DNA of 13,160 nucleotides from Treponema sp. (GCA_020216655.1 JAIWNU010000150.1:1-13160), one strand, 5' to 3'. Shown: positions 1 to 7,979, numbered from the stretch's first letter. The notes: a model not told the origin generated them from the sequence alone. Translations and numbers: made by a program.

Positions 1-369
1 GATTTTAAGATTTTTATTCGGATTGTTTTTCCCCTCATTACACCGGTACTGGCAACGGTGGCCCTCTTTGTGGCCGTTGGTAACTGGAATGCCTGGTTCG
101 ATACAATGATTTTTGCCTCAGGCCGGCAGGATTTATCGACCCTCCAGTATGAACTTATGAAATTCCTAGCATCCAGCCAGAACCAGGCCCGCAGCGCTGC
201 CGATGTGGGTGCCATGGGGATGGCCAAAGACTATGCTGCAAGCATTGTGACCCCTGCCAGTATCAGGGCCGCAATCACCGTGGTAGCTGCGGCGCCCATT
301 CTTGTTGTGTATCCATTTCTCCAGCGGTACTTTGTCATTGGACTTACCGTCGGGGGCGTAAAAGAGTAA
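1..369 (+). CDS. Sugar ABC transporter permease (CUT1 family, LplC/MalG-like), 3' end only
   Basis: The reading frame is open from base 1 to the TAA at 367-369, so the 5' part lies outside the window. The first residues (DFKIFIRIVFPL) match the end of the EAA loop that contacts the ATPase in MalG/LplC-type permeases. A transmembrane segment follows (TPVLATVALFVAVGNW), then a periplasmic loop, then a last transmembrane helix (ITVVAAAPILVVYPFLQRYF) ending in G-x-T-x-G-x-V-K-E. That tail is typical of the CUT1 permease group whose partner proteins import oligosaccharides. The GH10 gene starts only 19 bases downstream, so co-transcription is likely and the cargo is probably xylo-oligosaccharide (inference). 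The binding protein and first permease would be expected just upstream. Confidence 0.88.
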   Translation, partial: DFKIFIRIVFPLITPVLATVALFVAVGNWNAWFDTMIFASGRQDLSTLQYELMKFLASSQNQARSAADVGAMGMAKDYAASIVTPASIRAAITVVAAAPILVVYPFLQRYFVIGLTVGGVKE

Positions 370-375
370 TATATC

Positions 376-382
376 AAGGAGG
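376..382 (+). promoter_or_regulatory. Ribosome binding site of the GH10 gene
   Basis: AAGGAGG lies 3 nt before the ATG at 386 and 6 nt before the ATG at 389. The second spacing is the normal one, so 389 is preferred as the start. Both encode the same protein apart from one extra Met. Confidence 0.8.
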
Positions 383-388
383 AACATG

Positions 389-2017
389 ATGAAACGAAGC
401 CGTTTGTATGTGTTAACCATTTTGCTTGTTAGTATAGGCTTGCAATTACATTCCCAGACGTTTAAAAACGAACTCATTCTAACCAGTGATTTTGAAGACG
501 GAAAAATGGGAAATTGGGGTGCCCGGGGGACTGAAAAAGTAGAAGTTACTACCGAAATTGCCAAGAGCGGAAAGTATTCCCTTAAAATTAGTGAGCGAAG
601 TAAAACATGGAACGGTCCAATCCATGTGCTTACGGAAAAACCAGTGCCGGAAGATACGTATATCGTCACTGCCTGGATATACTACAAGGAGGGGCCTGCC
701 CAATCTGGCTTTGTTATGAGCGTTGAGCGGTCCTTCCAGAATGAAAAGCAGGACCACTCCTATATGAATGTGGCTTCCTTCCAGGTTGAACGGGGTGAAT
801 GGACCCAGGTGAGCGCCGAATATAACGTACCTAAGGATCCGACCCAGAAGACGATTTGGTTCTATTTTGAGCTTCCCTACAAAGAGGACAACGCGGTAAC
901 CGCGAACGACAAAATCAACTTTTATATTGATGATGTGCGGGTCGAAAAAATGGACCCCGCGGCAAAACCAAAAATCGAATTAGCTATTCCGAGTTTGTAT
1001 GAAAGCATGGCTAAATGGTTCTCTGTCGGAGCTTCGGTGGAACCGGAAGACGTGGAGCCTTCTACCCAGAAAGCACAGCTCATGATTAAGCACTTTGATA
1101 CTATTGTGGCGGGAAATGCCCACAAAATGGATTCAGTGCAACCTAAAGAAGGTCAATTCGATTGGAACAGGGCCGACAAGATCATTGACTTTGCCGAGAT
1201 GACCGGTATGAGAATTCGCTGGCATACGCTTTTGTGGCATTCCCAGGTTCCCGCTTGGATGTTCCAGGACCCAAAAGATCCCAACAAAACGGTTTCTAAA
1301 GACCTGTTAAACCAGCGGCTTAAAAATCATATTCAAACCATAGTGCGCCGTTACAAGGGCAGGGTAGAGTCCTACGATGTGGTCAACGAAGTCCTGTCAG
1401 ACAACGGAGGATTTAGAACCGGATCGGAAGGATCCAAGTGGTATCAGATTTTGGGACCTGAATATATTGAAAATGCCTTCCGCTGGGCCCGGGAAGCGGA
1501 TCCCAATGCACAATTAGTTATTAATGATTACAACCTGGAAAGCAGTGTCCGCAAGCGTCAGGATATGTACAACCTCATTAAAGACCTGAAGCAGAAAAAG
1601 GTTCCCATCGATGCGGTCGGTCTCCAGATGCATGTGTCTATCAATGCTCCCTCTATACAGGAAATTCGGGAAACCATAAACCTTTTCGCTTCCCTGGGAG
1701 TCAATGTCATTATCACTGAACTTGATGTTTCTATTTATCATAATCCGAGTGAATCAAAAAAGCCCATTACCAACGATATTCTGCTGTGGCAGGCCCAGCG
1801 GTATAAGGACCTCTTTAATCTCTTTAAAGAAGCGGCGAACAAGAAACAGTTGGATACGGTGGTTGTCTGGGGACTTACCGATGATGGGAGCTGGCTGAAT
1901 AATTTCCCGGTGCCGGGAAGAACCAATGCACCCCTTCTTTTTGATAAACAGCTTAAGGCCAAACCGGCTTTCTGGGCAATTGTAGATCCCAAAAAGGTCC
2001 CTGGTATAAAACAGTAA
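389..2017 (+). CDS. GH10 endo-beta-1,4-xylanase with N-terminal CBM22-like module
   Basis: Predicted secreted endo-xylanase of 542 aa. It has a type I signal peptide (residues 1 to about 22, no lipobox Cys), so unlike the neighbouring hydrolases it is not lipid-anchored. Residues about 30-190 form a beta-sandwich of the CBM4/9/22 superfamily (TSDFEDG start, KSGKYSLKIS, W-N-G-P, closing FYIDDVRVEK), best matching CBM22. Residues about 203-535 are the GH10 barrel, with HTLLWHSQVPAW, the acid/base Glu in YDVVNE (nt 1388-1390, E334) and the nucleophile Glu in IITELD (nt 1718-1720, E444). Two details are uncommon: YDVVNE replaces the usual WDVVNE, and the -2 subsite motif reads G-N-A-H-K where E-N-x-M-K is common, keeping the Asn and Lys. 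An alternative start is ATG 386. It appears to be in one transcription unit with the upstream permease. Confidence 0.95.
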   Translation: MKRSRLYVLTILLVSIGLQLHSQTFKNELILTSDFEDGKMGNWGARGTEKVEVTTEIAKSGKYSLKISERSKTWNGPIHVLTEKPVPEDTYIVTAWIYYKEGPAQSGFVMSVERSFQNEKQDHSYMNVASFQVERGEWTQVSAEYNVPKDPTQKTIWFYFELPYKEDNAVTANDKINFYIDDVRVEKMDPAAKPKIELAIPSLYESMAKWFSVGASVEPEDVEPSTQKAQLMIKHFDTIVAGNAHKMDSVQPKEGQFDWNRADKIIDFAEMTGMRIRWHTLLWHSQVPAWMFQDPKDPNKTVSKDLLNQRLKNHIQTIVRRYKGRVESYDVVNEVLSDNGGFRTGSEGSKWYQILGPEYIENAFRWAREADPNAQLVINDYNLESSVRKRQDMYNLIKDLKQKKVPIDAVGLQMHVSINAPSIQEIRETINLFASLGVNVIITELDVSIYHNPSESKKPITNDILLWQAQRYKDLFNLFKEAANKKQLDTVVVWGLTDDGSWLNNFPVPGRTNAPLLFDKQLKAKPAFWAIVDPKKVPGIKQ

Positions 2018-2177
2018 AGGGGCGGAAAAAGTAGAGAAGGCAGGATAGATTAAGTTGTATCCTGTCTCTCCTTTATAGGGAAAAGTCCTGATATGAAGAT
2101 ATATCGGACCGACCTATGATGAAAAAGTATGATTGGTGCATATAAAAAACCCCCCCATACTATTAAGGAGGTTGCTG
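2018..2177 (+). other. 160-bp intergenic spacer between GH10 and CBM lipoprotein
   Basis: This spacer is much longer than the 12-nt gaps further down the cluster. It holds the hairpin at 2034-2070, a copy of the TATAGGGAAAAG element at 2074-2094, an AT-rich stretch at 2138-2149 and a run of seven C at 2150-2156. The size and content suggest a separate promoter for the CBM lipoprotein, CE4 and GH30 genes, but no convincing -35/-10 pair was found. Confidence 0.5.
2034..2076 (+). terminator. Hairpin after GH10, possible weak terminator or mRNA-processing hairpin
   Basis: A strong stem with one bulged A is formed by 2034-2047 (GAGAAGGCAGGATA) and 2058-2070 (TATCCTGTCTCTC), with a 10-nt loop. It is followed only by CTTTAT rather than a good T-run. 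It could partly terminate after GH10, or protect the 3' end of the GH10 message and give different levels of upstream and downstream genes. Confidence 0.5.
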
Positions 2178-2741
2178 ATGAAAAACGCTAAACTTTGGAT
2201 TTCGGTTGGCATTCTTGCTTTCATTAGTTTTGCCGGCTGCGCCAGCATGAAAGAAGCTGAAGCAGAAAACGCTGACCAGCAAGGCGCAGTACAGGCTCAA
2301 GCTGCGCCATGGATCACAGATTTTGAAGACGGAACCACTATGGGTTGGGCAGGAAACAACGCAAGTGCCGATGCGGTAAAAGACAAGGTGCACCAGGGTA
2401 CTAGCAGCATGCGGGTTGCGGCTGGAGACGCTGGCTGGAAAACCGCGTGGTTTTATAATTGCGGCGATAAAATACTAGCTGATGTTCCCTATTCCTATTC
2501 GGCGTGGATATACCAGGAAACCGGACAGGATGTGAAATTTAATATTACCATCAAAACTACCATGTCATCCTATAAAGGGGCGGTCTATGGCGCGGTTGTT
2601 CCCTCCGGCGTATGGACCGAAATAAAAAGCGATTCCTTTGTGTTATCTTCCGATGTGGGGGCTCCCCAGGATATTTATATCGAAACCCAGACTCCTGGCA
2701 TCGTCTTTTATGTCGATGATATTGCTATTCTACCCAAATAA
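2178..2741 (+). CDS. Carbohydrate-binding lipoprotein (stand-alone CBM22-like module)
   Basis: A 187-aa protein with a lipoprotein signal peptide (lipobox FAGC, Cys21) and an Ala/Glu/Gln-rich spacer (about 22-44). A single beta-sandwich module (about 45-187) opens with TDFEDGTTMGW and closes with VFYVDDIAILPK. The opening and closing motifs match those of the CBM in the preceding GH10, so it is likely CBM22 or close CBM4/9. No catalytic domain is present. It would sit lipid-anchored and hold xylan or oligosaccharide near the enzymes (inference). The ATG at 2178 is chosen because AAGGAGG lies at 2165-2171 with a 6-nt spacer and the signal peptide starts there; an in-frame TTG at 2133 would put extra residues before the signal peptide. 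CE4 follows after 12 nt. Confidence 0.82.
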   Translation: MKNAKLWISVGILAFISFAGCASMKEAEAENADQQGAVQAQAAPWITDFEDGTTMGWAGNNASADAVKDKVHQGTSSMRVAAGDAGWKTAWFYNCGDKILADVPYSYSAWIYQETGQDVKFNITIKTTMSSYKGAVYGAVVPSGVWTEIKSDSFVLSSDVGAPQDIYIETQTPGIVFYVDDIAILPK

Positions 2742-2753
2742 AAGGCCGTACTG

Positions 2754-3476
2754 ATGAAAAAGCCCCTGCTCATTGGAGCTGTTGTGTCAATTATTTTAGG
2801 ATCCTGCCAGAGCACGGGGCCAGAGCAGGCAAAGGAATCTATAATGGATACACCTACAAAAGTATGCGCCTTAACGTTCGATGACGGCCCTGATCCGGTA
2901 AAGACCAAAAAAGTGCTAGATGTGTTAGCCCGGTATAAGGTGCCAGCCACCTACTTTTTGGTAGGTTCCCGGGTTACGGACAGTACTAAGCCCATTTTAA
3001 AAAACATGGTTAGCATGGGTCATGAACTTGCTAACCATAGTTGGGATTATGATAGTCTTAACACGGTTCCTGCAGAAACGGTTAAGCTGAAATATGAGAA
3101 GACCCAGGAGGCTATAAAGCGGGTTGCAGGGGTAGAAGCAAAGTTTTTTCGTCCTCCAAACCTGGCAGTAAACCAGACTATGTTCGATGTGATTCCCCTG
3201 CCCTTTGCAGAGGGTGTACTCGGTTTTGACTGGGCTGGATGCGGTACCACCGCTCAGGACCGGGCCCAAAAGGTGCTGGCCGGCATGGACGATGGAGCAA
3301 TCATTTTACTCCATGATGTCCAGCCCGATCCCCATCCTACTCCCGAAGCGCTGGATATACTCATCCCTGAACTCAAAAAGCAGGGATATGAGTTTGTAAC
3401 CCTTTCTGAGCTCTTTAAACGAAAAGGTGTTGATCCAGCCTCTCGAAAGGGGAGTATGTGGAAATATGTCCGATAG
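2754..3476 (+). CDS. CE4 polysaccharide deacetylase, probable acetylxylan esterase, lipoprotein
   Basis: A 240-aa NodB-fold deacetylase with a lipobox (LGSC, Cys18). Motif 1 is TFDDGPD (Asp43 base, Asp44 metal ligand). Motif 2 reads HELANHSWDYDSL: His95 is kept, but the second His of H-S-x-x-H is Tyr99. Motif 3 is RPPNLAVN, motif 4 GFDWAGCGT and motif 5 ILLHDV, with the conserved Leu-His. CE4 enzymes remove N- or O-acetyl groups from chitin, peptidoglycan or xylan; placement between xylan-binding and xylanase genes argues for acetylxylan. I recall that the Clostridium thermocellum acetylxylan esterase CtCE4 also binds its metal with one Asp and one His, which fits. The start has a weak AAAGG 8 nt upstream, so translation is probably coupled to the CBM lipoprotein 12 nt earlier. 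Confidence 0.88.
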   Translation: MKKPLLIGAVVSIILGSCQSTGPEQAKESIMDTPTKVCALTFDDGPDPVKTKKVLDVLARYKVPATYFLVGSRVTDSTKPILKNMVSMGHELANHSWDYDSLNTVPAETVKLKYEKTQEAIKRVAGVEAKFFRPPNLAVNQTMFDVIPLPFAEGVLGFDWAGCGTTAQDRAQKVLAGMDDGAIILLHDVQPDPHPTPEALDILIPELKKQGYEFVTLSELFKRKGVDPASRKGSMWKYVR

Positions 3477-3488
3477 GATCTAAATATC

Positions 3489-5006
3489 ATGATGAAATCA
3501 TATCATTTATATCCTCCTGCTTTCCTAGGGGTGGTGCTCATTTCGTTTGTGATGCTGCTGGGCAGCTGCAACTTCTCTTTTGATCCAAATATAAACCTGG
3601 TATCAGAAGTTACTGTAAACCTTAATATTAACCAGGGCAGGCAAGTTATTGACGGTTTTGGCGGATCCAATGCCTGGATGAGCTTACCCTCCGATTCCGC
3701 CACAAGAAACGAAGTGGTGCGGCTCCTCTTTTCACGGGATCAAGGGATAGGTCTCACCATTCTGCGGAACCGCATACCTTTCAGGGAACTGAATAAAGAT
3801 GGTAATGACGATAAATTTATCAACAAGGATGGAAAAAATCAGTATATCTATTCAGAACAAAATGGAGTTAAAACATTCTCACTCAACTGGACTAATTGGG
3901 ATTTACAGAATACGAAAACTCTTATTGGAATGATCAAAGCCTTGCACCAGGGCCCTGAGAATCTTGTAGTTATGAGTACACCCTGGACTCCGCCAAATAA
4001 TGCCGCAACTAACTGGAAGCTGAGCGTGCTCAATGTACAGGATTATCCGGAAGTCGGTGGGTACCTTGATCCGAACCGATATGAGGATTATGCGGATCTT
4101 CTTGCTGACTATGTACATGGTTTTACCGGACAGATGGGGCATCCTTTGGCGGTTCTTTCTATCCAGAATGAACCTACCTGGGAACCTAATTATGAGTCCT
4201 GCAAGTGGGACGGAACACAGATTAAGATTTTTCTGAAAGTACTGGGAAGTCGGTTTCCTCTAAAAGGCGTATCGTCAATGCTGAGCATCATGGCTCCGGA
4301 AGATGAAAACTTCAGAGAAGACCTTGTATTGCCCGCTTTGGCGGATGAGGAAGCCAGAAACGTCCTTTCTATCGTAGGGGTTCATCAATATGACTATACA
4401 TCCAAACAGAACCTAGCGGCCCAGTGGCTTACTCAATCAAAAACACATAACAAAAAAATCTGGATGACCGAAGTTTCCAATGGGGGAACTAACGATTCTT
4501 CCATAAACGATGGTCTCTTATGGGCTACAATGATTCATTATGATATGGTAATTGCGGAGGTTAACGCATTTCTTTACTGGTGGCTTTGGACCAATACAAA
4601 CACCTTCAACCAGACTGGCAGTTCGCTGCTCCACGTGGTTAATGGGACCTCCATACTTAAAAACAAGCGCTTGTATACCCTAGGTAATTATAGCCGCTTT
4701 GTACGACATGGTTTTGTGCGGATAGCAACGGTTCCCGAACCGTTGCCGGGGGTGCTGCTGAGCGCCTATGCTTCGGCGGACAGAAAGAAAGTGGTGGTAG
4801 TTGGTATTAATACGAGCAACAAAGACCGGACTGTTACAATTGCATTACAGGGCCTTAGTTCCCAGTCGGAAATTAATATGTGGAGAACCTCTGAAACAGA
4901 GGATCTATTACAGTTACCGTTAAATGGAGAGTATTCTGTGGCAAGCAATGAATTAATTGTAAAGCTTGCAGCTCGTTCGGTGAGTACCCTTGAAATAATC
5001 AGATAG
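3489..5006 (+). CDS. GH30 xylanase lipoprotein, GH30_8-like but without the glucuronate-binding Arg
   Basis: A 505-aa protein with a lipobox (LLGSC, Cys27). The start of the barrel, RQVIDGFGGSNAWM, is typical of GH30. Acid/base Glu228 is in SIQNEPTWEPNYESC (nt 4170-4172) and nucleophile Glu328 in WMTEVSNGG (nt 4470-4472). The C-terminal part (about 410-505, LSAYASADRKKVVVVG, ending VSTLEII) is the side beta-domain fused to GH30 barrels. The NEP-x-W-x-P-x-YESC motif matches subfamily 8 glucuronoxylanases such as Bacillus XynC. The loop that in XynC reads WWYIRR and carries the Arg contacting 4-O-methylglucuronate reads WWLWTN (364-369) here, so strict glucuronate dependence is doubtful. The start is 12 nt after the CE4 stop with only a weak AGGA overlapping that stop, suggesting coupled translation; ATG 3492 is also possible. 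Confidence 0.9.
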   Translation: MMKSYHLYPPAFLGVVLISFVMLLGSCNFSFDPNINLVSEVTVNLNINQGRQVIDGFGGSNAWMSLPSDSATRNEVVRLLFSRDQGIGLTILRNRIPFRELNKDGNDDKFINKDGKNQYIYSEQNGVKTFSLNWTNWDLQNTKTLIGMIKALHQGPENLVVMSTPWTPPNNAATNWKLSVLNVQDYPEVGGYLDPNRYEDYADLLADYVHGFTGQMGHPLAVLSIQNEPTWEPNYESCKWDGTQIKIFLKVLGSRFPLKGVSSMLSIMAPEDENFREDLVLPALADEEARNVLSIVGVHQYDYTSKQNLAAQWLTQSKTHNKKIWMTEVSNGGTNDSSINDGLLWATMIHYDMVIAEVNAFLYWWLWTNTNTFNQTGSSLLHVVNGTSILKNKRLYTLGNYSRFVRHGFVRIATVPEPLPGVLLSAYASADRKKVVVVGINTSNKDRTVTIALQGLSSQSEINMWRTSETEDLLQLPLNGEYSVASNELIVKLAARSVSTLEIIR

Positions 5007-5071
5007 GGAAAATTTCTTATATTCATAATAACCACATGTGTCATTCTGTTATAAAGCATATCGGCCAAAAT

Positions 5072-5076
5072 GGAGG
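5072..5076 (+). promoter_or_regulatory. Ribosome binding site deciding the GH11 start
   Basis: GGAGG lies 5 nt before the GTG at 5082, and the signal peptide MNKIKIVVS begins there. The ATG at 5070 directly precedes this site and has no Shine-Dalgarno of its own, so GTG 5082 is the likelier start. Confidence 0.7.
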
Positions 5077-5081
5077 CACAG

Positions 5082-6167
<1,086 letters not shown>

Positions 6168-6206
6168 AACTCGTAATTTAAACCAATCTAGCCGATATGC
6201 TTATGC

Positions 6207-6241
6207 GGGGCAGCTCTTTCAGTGGGCTGCCCCACATTTTT
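6207..6241 (+). terminator. Rho-independent terminator of the xylanase cluster
   Basis: GGGGCAGC (6207-6214) pairs perfectly with GCTGCCCC (6226-6233) around an 11-nt loop, and TTTTT follows at 6237-6241. It lies between the GH11 stop and the end of the convergent beta-barrel gene. The T-run is only on the + side. Confidence 0.88.
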
Positions 6242-6251
6242 ATTCTGATTT

Positions 6252-7784
6252 TTAATAATTCAAGTCTGACATGCGTTTAGGAGTGAGCACCCGGCCGCTG
6301 TCGGTTTTAATGATAGTGATAAACTCTATTCTTCCCCGGTCAAATTTATCCGAAGCTGCATTTGAGCTTGCTCCCTGGTTAAGATTCCGGCTTGTATAAG
6401 CCAGTTCGAACCCCGTATAGGGGATAATGCCTCCGATCTGTACTCCGGTTCTTAGTTTGAAGACGCTTTTGCTGTCGAGATAGGATCTTATATAGGGAAT
6501 AACCGTGTCTTTCATCAACTCATAGCTGATTCTTCCTACCGCTGACCATGAGAGTACGGTGCTGTTGGACTGCAGCACATTGTTGAGCCTGAATTCCGCC
6601 ATGGCACCGAGATCTTTGTGGAAACCCGCTTCGCCGTCAGGTTCTTCGAATTTCACTGCCAGATCAAGGTCCGAGTTTTCGCTGTAGGAAGCATAGGCCT
6701 GCACATAGGCATATTTCAGGATTTTGCTGTTTTCGTAGCTGTAGTCAAAGAAATTGCTTGTTGGGCTCGTTTTCATTTCTCCCCATTCATCGGCTACGAA
6801 GAGAGCATCGCTGAACCTGAATATGAGGCCGCCTCCAGCTGTCCATGTAAAGGCGTTGGTTGTGTCATCTAATTTGCCATTGAAAGCTGCCATTGGAGTG
6901 AGTCCCAAGGATTTTCCTAAATACAGGGCCAATTCTGCTTTTGCCCCGAGTCCCAGGGGATTCTGGCTGTATTGGTAGCCCTTAACCGCATTGAGACTCA
7001 AGCGGGGGCTTAAAGGTTTGCTTTTAGTAAAAGCGGTTCCAAGGGGGGTAACGTAAAGGTCTAATGCTCCGGCCCAACCGTCGTTGGCTCCGCCGGTGAT
7101 GTTGGAGTTTACATTCCCTTCAGAGAGAATGCTGAGGTAGGCTTTAATTAAGTCCTTTTTGGTATAACCTATGTAGATCAGTCCCGTACCGGTATAGCTT
7201 ACCGATGTAGCGGGGTTTGTTCCCCCTAGATAATCGGCGTCAAGGGCATTGGGATTGTCAAAGAACAGAACCATGTTTGCCGAACTCAGTTTGGGTGAGG
7301 GGCTGTTGTTCGATGTAGAAGTCGGCTCGATTAGTGACCCCGCCTGGCTGAAGAGGCCGATATGAAAGCCCTGGCCCTGGATCTCCGCAATCCAGGAAGG
7401 CAGGTTTACATCCGGTGTACTTGTCCCACTGTTCAGCCGGTAGGTGTAATTGAGGAGCCTGATTCGACCGGTCCAGATTTTTGGATCCCCGCCGAATTCG
7501 ACAAATTTTGGATCCCCGTATTTGCTGTCCACAAAGGCCAGGTTAAAGCTTGCCCATGTGTCATCGCTATGGTTGCGCAAACCGAACGCGCCGGTTTCTA
7601 GGTTGTACCCAAAGCTTTCAACTGCCTGGGCTCCGATCCAGAAGGATGGCGTTACCTGGCCTCCTCCCTGTTCTACCGGCGGTACCATAGGGACTTCCTG
7701 GATAGACATGATCTGGGCCATGGCAAGGGGACTAAGCAGGAGCATCAGGAGTATTACCATGGGGCCTGTTTTCGTTTTCTTCAT
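6252..7784 (-). CDS. Outer-membrane beta-barrel (porin-like) protein
   Basis: A 510-aa protein with a clear type I signal peptide (MKKTKTG, a hydrophobic run, cleavage after AMA at residue 23) and no lipobox. The mature part lacks hydrophobic helices. It is rich in alternating polar/apolar strands, aromatic residues, Gly and Asn (for example WAGALDLYVTPLG, ILKYAYVQAYASYS, LRTGVQIGGIIPYTGFELAYTSR), as expected for a beta-barrel. I do not recognise a named family. Its place between xylanase and CBM lipoprotein genes suggests uptake of oligosaccharides across the outer membrane (inference). The ATG at 7784 is chosen because GGAGG (bases 7791-7795) sits 6 nt upstream and the signal peptide starts there; an in-frame start at 7874 would add a charged, Trp-rich stretch before the signal peptide. 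The 5' leader is highly structured. Confidence 0.72.
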   Translation of the reverse strand: MKKTKTGPMVILLMLLLSPLAMAQIMSIQEVPMVPPVEQGGGQVTPSFWIGAQAVESFGYNLETGAFGLRNHSDDTWASFNLAFVDSKYGDPKFVEFGGDPKIWTGRIRLLNYTYRLNSGTSTPDVNLPSWIAEIQGQGFHIGLFSQAGSLIEPTSTSNNSPSPKLSSANMVLFFDNPNALDADYLGGTNPATSVSYTGTGLIYIGYTKKDLIKAYLSILSEGNVNSNITGGANDGWAGALDLYVTPLGTAFTKSKPLSPRLSLNAVKGYQYSQNPLGLGAKAELALYLGKSLGLTPMAAFNGKLDDTTNAFTWTAGGGLIFRFSDALFVADEWGEMKTSPTSNFFDYSYENSKILKYAYVQAYASYSENSDLDLAVKFEEPDGEAGFHKDLGAMAEFRLNNVLQSNSTVLSWSAVGRISYELMKDTVIPYIRSYLDSKSVFKLRTGVQIGGIIPYTGFELAYTSRNLNQGASSNAASDKFDRGRIEFITIIKTDSGRVLTPKRMSDLNY

Positions 7785-7830
7785 GTAAAACCTCCAAAGA
7801 AAATGGTTTGTTGGAGGCTTTTTCCAAACT
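7785..7830 (-). promoter_or_regulatory. Leader of the porin-like gene with SD-sequestering and alternative hairpins
   Basis: On the - strand mRNA, the SD segment TTGGAGG (bases 7797-7791) is perfectly complementary to CCTCCAA (7817-7811), with a 13-nt loop, so the ribosome binding site can be hidden in a 7-bp stem. The anti-SD segment TCCAA (7815-7811) can instead pair with TTGGA (7827-7823), freeing the SD. These two foldings exclude each other, as in translational switches. The ligand, if any, is unknown. Confidence 0.5.
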
Positions 7831-7840
7831 CTTTGAGTTT
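7826..7840 (-). promoter_or_regulatory. Small perfect hairpin in the porin-gene leader
   Basis: AAACTC (7826-7831) and GAGTTT (7835-7840) form a 6-bp stem with a 3-nt loop. It lies between the upstream terminator-like hairpin and the SD-sequestering hairpin, and its base overlaps the TTGGA segment, so it may compete with that pairing. Confidence 0.4.
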
Positions 7841-7845
7841 TGTTA

Positions 7846-7872
7846 AAAAAGCCACTTTTCCATTTCAGTGGC
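7846..7872 (-). terminator. Terminator-like hairpin in the porin-gene 5' leader (possible attenuator)
   Basis: Read on the - strand, GCCACT and AGTGGC (7867-7872 and 7851-7856) form a 6-bp stem with a 10-nt loop, directly followed by six T (7850-7845 region). No - strand gene lies just upstream, so the hairpin falls in the leader of the porin-like gene, or it stops stray antisense transcription. Confidence 0.5.
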
Positions 7873-7888
7873 AAATTTTAGTCCTGCA

Positions 7889-7924
7889 TATCGGGAAAAA
7901 CTACTATAGGGAAAAGACCCGATA
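7889..7924 (+). promoter_or_regulatory. Tandem TATMGGGAAAA element upstream of the second CBM lipoprotein
   Basis: TATCGGGAAAA at 7889-7899 and TATAGGGAAAA at 7905-7915 are direct repeats with a 16-bp offset. The second copy continues as GACCCGATA and matches the element at 2074-2093 in 18 of 20 positions. Possible protein-binding site in the divergent intergenic region; no clear -35/-10 pair was found. Confidence 0.35.
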
Positions 7925-7931
7925 CCGGTAT
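7922..7931. promoter_or_regulatory. Perfect 10-bp palindrome ATACCGGTAT, candidate operator
   Basis: It lies between two divergent genes, 49 nt before the + strand start at 7980, right after the GGGAAAA repeats. A dimeric repressor or activator could bind here, but a 10-bp palindrome alone is weak evidence. Confidence 0.3.
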
Positions 7932-7967
7932 TGCAGCATGGGGGGATAATCAATGCAAAGATTCCAT

Positions 7968-7974
7968 AAGGAGG
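7968..7974 (+). promoter_or_regulatory. Ribosome binding site of the second CBM lipoprotein
   Basis: AAGGAGG sits 5 nt before the ATG at 7980. This favours 7980 over the in-frame ATG at 7953, which has no Shine-Dalgarno at the right distance. Confidence 0.8.
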
Positions 7975-7979
7975 TTTCC

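Noticed and set aside
166..669. - strand open frame of 167 codons opposite the permease and GH10
   Set aside because: It crosses two recognised + strand genes and their junction, with no homology or ribosome binding site.
2150..2156. Run of seven C as a phase-variable tract before the CBM lipoprotein
   Set aside because: It is short, lies upstream of the SD and outside the coding frame, and nothing shows length variation.
5033..5040. CACATGTG palindrome before GH11 as an operator
   Set aside because: Eight bases are too short to stand out, and no second copy was found near the other genes.
5050..5055. TATAAA as -10 box of a GH11 promoter
   Set aside because: No acceptable -35 hexamer lies 16-18 nt upstream, and AT-rich hexamers are expected by chance in this spacer.
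7785..7874. Longer N-terminus for the porin-like protein starting at 7874
   Set aside because: It would place about 30 extra residues before a standard signal peptide, and the good SD is in front of 7784.
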